A stretch of 64,000 bases of DNA from Gemmatimonadota bacterium (lineage in GTDB: Bacteria > Gemmatimonadota > Gemmatimonadetes > Gemmatimonadales > GWC2-71-9). This document shows, piece by piece, positions 53,220 to 60,869 of this stretch (the first letter of the stretch is position 1; every line of letters begins with the position of its first letter). Below the pieces are notes generated by a model, which was given only the letters and a program-made list of their open reading frames with translations, ran no database searches and had not been told where the DNA came from. A program made the position numbers and the translations under genes. The stretch covers positions 123,051-187,050 of the forward strand of contig VGVQ01000005.1 of assembly GCA_016874005.1 (NCBI GenBank), written 5' to 3'.

Positions 53220-55619
53220 TTAGGGGCGGGGCAGCGGCAGCGCGCCTGGCGGCGTCAGCTCCTCTTCGAGTTGCTTGAGCCACGGGAACTTCGCGCGCCA
53301 CGGGTCCCACGCCGGCCGGCGGAGGTAGAACCACAGGTCGTACCCACCGGGATACCCTCGCCTCAGCAACGCCCGAGCCGTGCCAGGCTGCCCGAGTTGA
53401 AGGTAGCCGAGCGCGAGTTCGCTGGCCTCCTGGTCCCCAACCGGTCCGCTGGCGGGCAGGGCACGGAACGCCGCGTTGGCGATCTGCAGGGCTCCGGCGG
53501 TGTCACCTCGGAGGAGACGGAGCTGCAAGGCGGGATAGAACATCCGTTGAAACGCACCTCCCCCGATCCGCTCGGCCTGGGCCAGCACTCGGGCGGCGTT
53601 GGCGGTGTCGCCGCGGGCCAGTTCCAACATCGCCCTCCGCCCGTTTGCGAGAATGGACGCCGGCTCGATCGCTGAGGCGCTGTCCAGCCATCGGGTTGCT
53701 TCGAGGAAGTCGCCTCGGATGAAATGAGCGCTACCCAGTTCGACGAGGGTAATCACCCGCCGGGGATCAATTGCCAACGCCTGGTGATAGGCGGCGAACG
53801 CCGCTGGGTCTTCGCCAAGCCGTCGAAGGACGCTGGCGTAGGTGTGGTGGATTTCCGGGTTGTGAGGGTCGATCGTCAGGGCGCGTTCGAAGGCCTCGCG
53901 GGCCCCACTGAGTCGCGGTTCGGTCCGAAGCAGCAGACTACCCCGAGCGAGCCACGCCTCGGCGTTGTTGGAGTCCTTCGTCAATGCCTGGTCCACGATG
54001 GCAAACGCTTCAGGCGCAAGTTGGAAGCCGGCCTTTCCGTCGAGTTCCCAGCCAAACATCACAAAGAGCGAGAGGGCGTAGGCGAGCGACGCCTGGGCGG
54101 AGACGAAGGTCGAGTCGATCCGAATCGCCTGCTTGAACTCCTGCACGGCGAGGCCCACCGCGCTCTGGGTCCTCGCGCCGAGGAGCGACTGACCCCGGAG
54201 GTAGTGGCGATAGGCGCGGGGGTCCACCGGGGCGGGCAAAAGAGCCTTCAGGGGTACGCCCCGAAGCTGGGCCAACCGCCGCGCGGCCGTGGCCGCCATC
54301 ATCGACATGTCCTGATCGAAGCCGCCCAGACTCGAATCGTGGAGCAGTTTACCGGTGGTCACATCGTGGATGGCGATCGAGATCGTCCGGCCAGTGGGTT
54401 GTGCCACCAACCGTACCTGCAGAGTGGTACCGGCAGCTACGGCCCTCCCGACCAGGACGGGAGGCACGCCAGGGGTCGCGGCGTTCATCACGACCGAAGA
54501 GGCGATGACCCGCACGTCTCTACCTAACGCTTCGAGCCAGCGCTCGATTTCCCGCTCCAGCCCGGCGACCAATCGTTGATCGGCCGTATCAGGGGTGGCA
54601 CCGAACGGCAGCACCGCGATACGGAGCGGATCGAGGGGGGTGTCGGGTGCAGGTAACGGCGGTCGGCCTCGAACGAGGGCGGAGGCAGCGAGGACGACAG
54701 CCGCGATGACCGCCGCCCCGCCGAAGAGCTGACGGCGGGAAAGTCGATGACGGCGGGTCGCGGCGCCGGCCTCGAGTCGGTCCAGAAAGGCGCGCACGCT
54801 CAGGTGCCGGTCGGTCGACTTCGCCGCGAGGGCCTGACAGAGGGCCTCGTCCACGCCAGTCGGAACGTCTGGCCTCGAACGGCGAATCGGGACTGCCGGT
54901 TCGGAAAGGCGCCGCCCAATCATGCCGGCCCGGCCGTTCGCCGCGTGTGGTGCCTCTCCGACGAGCATCTCGTAGAGAACGGCCGCCAAACTATACTGAT
55001 CGCTGCTCGCATCGACCGTGGTGCCGGTGAGCTGCTCTGGGCTCATGTACAGCGGCGTGCCCAGGGCAAGCCCTGGCTCGGTGAGAGTTGACTGCTCGGC
55101 GCCGTCGGCATGGAAGGCCTTCGCGACCCCAAAGTCGGCGATGAGGGCAGCCCCCGACGCGTTCAGCAGGATGTTTTCCGGTTTGATGTCGCGATGGATG
55201 ATGCCCTGCGCGTGGGCTTAGTCGAGACCATCGGCCACATCACGGGCGATCCTGAAAACTTCCTCGATAGAAGACCGGCCGTCCCGATCGAGTTTGGCCC
55301 GGAGACTCTGGCCCGCCACCAGCGGCATGACGAAATACGGAAGCGATTCGCCTTTCCAGTCGAACGAACCCGAATCGAGCAACGGCAGGATATGAGGGTG
55401 TTGGAGGGCCGCGACCATTCGGATCTCGCGGAGGAATCGGTCCGTGCCGGAGATCACGGCGGACTGCGGGCTCAAGACTTTGATGGCAACGCGACGCTGA
55501 TGGCGCGCATCTTCCGCGCAAAAGACCGTCGCCATGCCACCGCTCCCGATTTTACCTTCGACTCGGTAAGCATGTCCGACCGCTTGGCTGAGCGCCTCGA
55601 CGAGCGATTCGGCCGGCAT
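53220..55619 (-). pseudogene. Ser/Thr protein kinase with TPR tail, interrupted by in-frame TAA
   Basis: One continuous frame of 800 codons encodes a Hanks-type kinase (IGSGGMATVF glycine loop, AIKVLSP Lys, then IIHRDIKPEN catalytic loop, ADFGVAK, GTPLYMSPEQ), a membrane segment near residue 305 ([19 protein letters not shown]) and a C-terminal TPR region. Codon 134 is TAA (55218-55220), exactly where kinases have the conserved Tyr of GLDYAH, one base from TAC. The stop cuts the protein before the catalytic loop. Either it is a recent pseudogene or an assembly/sequencing error. The rest of the frame shows no other damage. Confidence 0.8.
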
Positions 55620-56087
55620 GGGTGTTAACCGACTACCTGCCGCGAGGCGGAGTCGACATTGCCGCGCTGTAATCGATCGAGAAGGTGAACCCGGTCATGC
55701 AATGAATGATACCCTTGATTCTGACCGGAGTCCTGACTGAGGGTTGCCAGCCATATTCCCCGCGATTCTAACGCGCCGTTGACTGACCAGCAAGGATCGG
55801 CGCTTCCATCCGGGTCGGGGGGATAGGAACTAAACCGCGCTCGATCGTCGAACGGAGGGTCCGATATTCATTTGCCGCGTGTGCGGGGCTACCAGTCCCG
55901 TCGGTCTTCGTCGTTTCCCCCTCTCAGGCGGAAGGCCGGCTCTTCTTCCATCAGACCGGGGTCCCGATCCGTGGCCGGTCGAGCGGCTCGACCCTGGAGG
56001 CAGACCGTCGCTGGGTCGCGTTTTCGACGAACCGGAAATGGGTCGTTCCGGCGACGGCCGCGCGAGGAGGTAACGATCGGCACCGTC
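55620..56087. other. 468-base intergenic region, no recognised feature
   Basis: Lies upstream of the kinase (minus strand) and downstream of the YCF48-like gene. It should hold the kinase promoter. Base composition is lower in GC near 55640-55760. I see no convincing -35/-10 pair, no tRNA and no conserved protein fragment on either strand. Confidence 0.5.
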
Positions 56088-58040
56088 CTAGGGAATCTTG
56101 ATCTTCTTCTTGATCAGCCCCTTCAGTCCTTTCTTGGCCGCGTCGGCGGCCTTTGCCTTGACCGCGTCCGCCGTGGCATTGCCGTTTGCCGTCGCGCTGT
56201 CCGCCGGCTCGGCACTTGGCTCCGGACTCGTCTCGGCGGGCTGAGCGGAATCGGGCAAGGCCCCGGCCGGCGCGGCGTCGGCTGGCCACGGCTGGGTGAC
56301 CAGGTCGACCGGCGGCAGGTCCTTCTGCAAGGCCGCGCTTGCCTGGGTCTTGAACGTTTCGACCGCCGTGGTCACCTGCGCGAGCGCCGCGATGGCCGCC
56401 GCCTGGTCGGTCGCCGCGCGGAAGGCCGCGAGCCCACCCTTGACGGAGCGGAACTGCCCGGGGATGTCGGCCAACATGCGGACCGCCGCGAGCAGCAGGT
56501 TGCTGTTCCGGTTCTTGGCGATCAGCTGCGGTAAGCTGCCCGCGATAGCGCCGAGAATGGTCTCGAGGCGGCTGAACTTCTTGGCGCAGCAATTGGCGGT
56601 GAAGTCCGAGGGCGGCGGCAACGGCGCATCGAGTGGAATGGTGGTGTCGGTCGCGAAGCTGGTCGCGCCATCGGCCGACGGGGCCGTGACCGACGCGGCC
56701 GCGCTGTCCGACGAGGTCGCGCTGTCCGACGAGGTCGCGGCCGGAGTGGCGCTCGACGTTGCGCTCGACGCGGCACTCGAGGAGGTAGCCGAGGGGGCGG
56801 TCGAGCTGGTGCCGCTGGTCGCGGCGGGGAGTTGCTGGACGATGGCTTGAAGCGAATCGACCAGCAGGTCCAACTGGGTGACCTGCTCCGAGAGGGCCGA
56901 GCTGAAGCTGGGCATCGCGGCGGTCACCAGCACCTCCGGCGGCGTCACCTGGCTCGTCGGGACCACTCGGTAGCGGAACACCATGCCGTTGTCGCCGGCC
57001 ACGTACGCCCGGTCGCGGCGAGGCATGCTTACCGCCCGTGGATTCGCGGGGAAGCGGTGGGGGCGCGAATTCCACCGGGCCCCACCGTCGGTGGTGTAAC
57101 TGCACTTCAGCTCCTCGAATCCCCAACCCACTTCGGGATCGGCGAAGCGAAGCCATTCGCCCGGGGTGCCGATGACGCCCTTCCAGGTCTGCCCGCCGTC
57201 CGCCGTGGCGAAGATTTTCGGTTCGGAGCCGCCGCTGTGGACGTTGAGGAAACCGTGCTGCTCGTCGGTGAAGAAGACGTCGCGCAGCTTGGTGGTCTTG
57301 ACGTCGCCGGGTCCAAGCATGAAACGCCAGGTGGCGCCTCCATCCTCGGTCTTGCCGAGAACGGGCGGTCCACCACACCCCATTCCGATGCAATCGAGGT
57401 ACCCGATCAGGTAACCCACCTTGGGGCTGGGAAAGTGGAACCGGCTGATCTGGCAGCTGATGTTGCGATTGAGCCCATCGATGGCGGCCCGAATAGCGCA
57501 GTCGGCCACCTTCTTCCAGACGCGCCCCCCGTCTCGAGTCAGAAACACCTCGGTCGCGTGGCCGACCGACGACGTCGTGGCGGCCATGACCCCCTGGCGG
57601 CGGGAAACGAAGGTGTAGTCCGACACCCAGTTGGGAAGGGCGCCAGGCACTTCTTCCCAGTCCTGACCGTTCTGGGTATGGATCAGTTTCCTGCCTTGCA
57701 TCGCCCAGCCGCGATATTCGTCGATGAACCGCAGCTTGCTGATCGCGGCGTCCGTGGAGGCGGGGTCGCCTCCCAACTGCGCGGTCCAGTTGGCGCCACC
57801 GTCCTTGGTGTGGATGATGGTCCCCCCCTCACCAGAAGCCCAGCCGACGTTGGCCGTCACGAAGAAGACATCTTTGAGGTCGAGGTCTTCGGTGAAGCTC
57901 ACCGGCTCCCATATCCCCTTGAACTGGGGCCGGGTCGCCGGCGGCGTCTGCCCGGCGAGACTCGGCATGGTGAGCATCATGGCTGCCGCCAGACTCGGAG
58001 TCAGCCGCCTCGCCAGACCGCTCCAGGTTTCGTGACCCAT
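56088..58040 (-). CDS. exported YCF48/BNR-repeat protein with low-complexity Ser/Ala linker
   Basis: A 650-residue secreted protein. The signal peptide (residues 1-30) is followed by a propeller of YCF48/BNR blades: VFFVTANVGWASGEGGTIIHTKDGGANW, FLTRDGGRVW, KTEDGGATW, FATADGGQTW and TTDGGARW. After about residue 390 comes a Ser/Thr/Ala-rich linker, encoded partly by an 18-base tandem repeat. A helical C-terminal part follows, ending in a Lys-rich tail (LKGLIKKKIKIP). No catalytic residues recognised. Relatives assemble or bind protein complexes. The tail is unusual. Confidence 0.8.
   Translation of the reverse strand: MGHETWSGLARRLTPSLAAAMMLTMPSLAGQTPPATRPQFKGIWEPVSFTEDLDLKDVFFVTANVGWASGEGGTIIHTKDGGANWTAQLGGDPASTDAAISKLRFIDEYRGWAMQGRKLIHTQNGQDWEEVPGALPNWVSDYTFVSRRQGVMAATTSSVGHATEVFLTRDGGRVWKKVADCAIRAAIDGLNRNISCQISRFHFPSPKVGYLIGYLDCIGMGCGGPPVLGKTEDGGATWRFMLGPGDVKTTKLRDVFFTDEQHGFLNVHSGGSEPKIFATADGGQTWKGVIGTPGEWLRFADPEVGWGFEELKCSYTTDGGARWNSRPHRFPANPRAVSMPRRDRAYVAGDNGMVFRYRVVPTSQVTPPEVLVTAAMPSFSSALSEQVTQLDLLVDSLQAIVQQLPAATSGTSSTAPSATSSSAASSATSSATPAATSSDSATSSDSAAASVTAPSADGATSFATDTTIPLDAPLPPPSDFTANCCAKKFSRLETILGAIAGSLPQLIAKNRNSNLLLAAVRMLADIPGQFRSVKGGLAAFRAATDQAAAIAALAQVTTAVETFKTQASAALQKDLPPVDLVTQPWPADAAPAGALPDSAQPAETSPEPSAEPADSATANGNATADAVKAKAADAAKKGLKGLIKKKIKIP
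56701..56736. repeat. two tandem 18-base units in YCF48-like gene linker
   Basis: The unit GCGCTGTCCGACGAGGTC occurs twice without change (56701-56718 and 56719-56736), encoding the repeated Ser/Asp/Ala/Thr linker. Diverged Asp/Val-encoding copies follow to about 56780. Such arrays change length by slippage. Confidence 0.8.
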
Positions 58041-58109
58041 TGGCGCCTCTTTCTGAAGGTGGGGGACGAATGCGCCGGGTCGACCCCGGGCGGTCCCACT
58101 GCCCTTATG

Positions 58110-60857
58110 TCACCTTTGGAGAGTCGGCGTTACCGGGCCAGGGACTCGTGAATCGGATGGGGCGCCAAGGAGGATGAACGGTGCCCAGTGGGCGGGGTGG
58201 CGGGTGGCGGTCGCCGCCTGGTCGAGCCAACGACGTCGTACCGCCTGGAGCGCCGCGGCCGGGGTACGTCCCCCGGAGAGTTCGCCGTAAAACTCGCTCA
58301 TGAACAGCGCCGTGGAGCGATCGCCGACCGGCCACAGGGTCACCAGGGTTCGCCGGGCGCCCGCGGCGAGGAAGGCGTGGGCCAGACCCATGACACCCTC
58401 GCCGCGGACCTCCCGCCCGAGGGCGGTCTCACAGGCGGAGAGGGTGACCAGATCGGCGGTCAGGTCGAGTTGCCGGATGGTCGGAAGATCGAGCGCGCCG
58501 TTGGCGAGGAACAGCCGACTTCCATCCGTCTCGCGGTCGTCGGCCTGTGCGTGAGCGGCGAAATGGAGGTACTGGTATCGGCCGGGATGAAGTTCCATCC
58601 AGCGAGCCACCGTCGCCTCTCGCCCGACCAACAGGTCCGAACCCCTCGCCCGATACAACTCGACGATGCCACGGGCCTCCTCCTCGGCGTGCGGCAGGTC
58701 GAGCCGGGCCGTGGCCCGAGGCGCTCGCGGGCCCGGAGGGGCGATGCCTGGCCCGGCGCCGCCGCGCGGATTGCCGACCGCCAGCACCACACGTTGCCAT
58801 CGGGCCACCGGCGCGGGGCCGGCGAGCGCCGCCAACACCGACGCCGAGGGCCCGTACTCGATCCGATGGGTCGTCGCCAGCGGCGGGGCTCCGGGTCTCG
58901 GGATCAACACCTCGACGGGAACTCGGGCGAGGGGGCCGTCGACCAAGGCGATGACGGCCGATTCGCCCCCGGGGGAAAATGGAGCGAGCAGGGCTTGGTA
59001 GGCCCGAACCGCGGGCCCGATCCAGAGCGAATCGCGGTCGGGGCGGACGATGGCGCTGCGGAGGAAGTCGAGGGTCGCGGCGAGGGAGTCGGACCTCCCG
59101 AGGCGGCGCGCGCGTATCGCGTCGCGGGTGATCCACCAGCCGTACACGGCGCTGTCGCCCCAGAAGATGGAGAGGATGGCCGTCCCGCCATCGCCCAGGA
59201 GCGCCTCCCGGATCCGATTCAGCGAGATCGGCCGCGGGTGGCGGGCCGCGCTCCGCTGAGCACTGGGGTCGGCGGCCTCGAGGGCCTGGAGGGAGTCGAT
59301 CAAGGCGGCGATCTCGCGATCGAGGAGCCGGCCCACCGAGTCGCCGACCGCGGCTCGCTCCTCGAACCGCTCCCGGAGCCGCTGCTTGAGCGCCGCCGCC
59401 AGTGGGGCACCCGCGGCCGGATTCCGTTCGGCCAGGATCTCGAGCAGCCTCCGGGCTCGGGCCCGCTCGGTCACCTCGAAAGCGGTGACGGTGTCGCCGC
59501 GGGCCAGCAGGGAGCGGATCGCTCCCTCGTAGACGCTCCATCGGGGTTCGGCCAACCCGAGCCGGAGATCGCCTAGCGCCATCCGGCCGCGCCACGACTC
59601 CAGTAGCTCGATCGCCTCGAGAAACCGCCGGGGCGCGTCGGGGCGGGCTTCCATCTCGCGGACCCGTCCATCCAGTTCGAGCGACCGGAAATCGACGTCC
59701 GGCGACCCGAGGGAATCGGCGACCGTCCTGGCCAGGGCCGCTTCCCGGCGAGCCGCCCGGGCATCCCCGCGGCCGATCGCGAGGATCGCCAGCGCCTGGT
59801 GGATCTCGAATCGTTCCAAGCCGAAGCCGCCGCTCACCGTCAGTGGCAGCGCTTGGTCCAGGGTCGTCCTGGCCCGGTCGGGCAATCCGTCGGCCATCTC
59901 GATTCGACCGAGGTTGACCAGCGCCATCACCCGATAGACGGTCGGAACCTGGCTGGCCGAGATCGCCAGCGCTTGGGTGAGCCGGGCCCGTGCCTCGGCC
60001 CGGTTCCCGGCCTTGAGGTAGTAGTCGCCGAGCGAGGTGAGGGCATAACTGATCGAGGAGCTGTCGCCGACCGCTCGGGCCGACCGGAGCGACTCCTCCA
60101 TCAGCTCGATGGCCAGGTCCAGGCGCCCGGTGTAAGAGCGAAGGGCCGCCAGATTGCTGATCAGGACGCCGGCGGTGGAGGTGTCGGCGAGGCGGCGGGC
60201 GCGCGCGAGTCCCTCCTCGTACGCCGCGACGGCTTCCGGCAAGCGCCCCACCGCGGCATACTCGACTCCCATACTGTTGAGGACCCCGGCCAGCTGATGG
60301 GGCGAGCGCCCGAACCGGCGCTCCAGCTCGAGGGCCCGCTCGGTTTCCGGCACCGACAGCCGGTAGTGGCCTCGCCGCGAGTAGATGGTTCCCAGGGCGA
60401 AGTGGACCCGCGCCTCCAACTCGCCGTCGCCCGCTTCCCGGGCCAGCGCGATGGCCTGGCCGCAGTCGGTGATCGCGGCGTCGGGTTTGCCGGTCCGCGA
60501 CCAGAGCCCGCAGCGGAGCCACAAGGTCCAGCCTCGCCGGGCGGGATCGCCGCCGGCGAGCGCGAGGGCGTCTCCGATCGCCACCTGGCTGCTGTCGGCA
60601 CGGCCGAGCCGAAGGAGAGTCTGGGCCCACCATAACTGGGCCCGCCACCACCCCGCGGTATCCGGGGTGGCGGCCAACGAATCGCGCAGGCGGCGATAGT
60701 GGGGATGGGCCTGGGCGAACCGGCGCTCGTCACGGAGGCTGTCGGCCGTGGCGAAGGGGGACCGCGGCTCCGGCGGGTCGCTCCGGCAGGCCGCCAACAG
60801 CGCCAGGGCGAGCGCGCTGGCCCGGGCGACGCGGATCACGGGCCTGACGTTAGGCAC
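58110..60857 (-). CDS. CHAT-domain TPR lipoprotein (copy 2)
   Basis: A 915-residue protein starting at GTG 60857. N-terminal lipobox LALLAAC; then TPR-type helical repeats to about residue 430 (AVAAYEEGLARARRL, ARARLTQALAISAS). The C-terminal CHAT domain is a caspase-like fold whose His (YLHFAAHA, about residue 766) and Cys (TLSACETALG, about residue 806) form the usual dyad. CHAT proteases act in bacterial and eukaryotic death or defence pathways, but many bacterial CHAT-TPR proteins have no known role. Being a lipoprotein places it outside the cytosol. Twelve bases downstream of its paralogue. Confidence 0.88.
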   Translation of the reverse strand: MPNVRPVIRVARASALALALLAACRSDPPEPRSPFATADSLRDERRFAQAHPHYRRLRDSLAATPDTAGWWRAQLWWAQTLLRLGRADSSQVAIGDALALAGGDPARRGWTLWLRCGLWSRTGKPDAAITDCGQAIALAREAGDGELEARVHFALGTIYSRRGHYRLSVPETERALELERRFGRSPHQLAGVLNSMGVEYAAVGRLPEAVAAYEEGLARARRLADTSTAGVLISNLAALRSYTGRLDLAIELMEESLRSARAVGDSSSISYALTSLGDYYLKAGNRAEARARLTQALAISASQVPTVYRVMALVNLGRIEMADGLPDRARTTLDQALPLTVSGGFGLERFEIHQALAILAIGRGDARAARREAALARTVADSLGSPDVDFRSLELDGRVREMEARPDAPRRFLEAIELLESWRGRMALGDLRLGLAEPRWSVYEGAIRSLLARGDTVTAFEVTERARARRLLEILAERNPAAGAPLAAALKQRLRERFEERAAVGDSVGRLLDREIAALIDSLQALEAADPSAQRSAARHPRPISLNRIREALLGDGGTAILSIFWGDSAVYGWWITRDAIRARRLGRSDSLAATLDFLRSAIVRPDRDSLWIGPAVRAYQALLAPFSPGGESAVIALVDGPLARVPVEVLIPRPGAPPLATTHRIEYGPSASVLAALAGPAPVARWQRVVLAVGNPRGGAGPGIAPPGPRAPRATARLDLPHAEEEARGIVELYRARGSDLLVGREATVARWMELHPGRYQYLHFAAHAQADDRETDGSRLFLANGALDLPTIRQLDLTADLVTLSACETALGREVRGEGVMGLAHAFLAAGARRTLVTLWPVGDRSTALFMSEFYGELSGGRTPAAALQAVRRRWLDQAATATRHPAHWAPFILLGAPSDSRVPGPVTPTLQR

Positions 60858-60869
60858 CGATGAGTGGTC

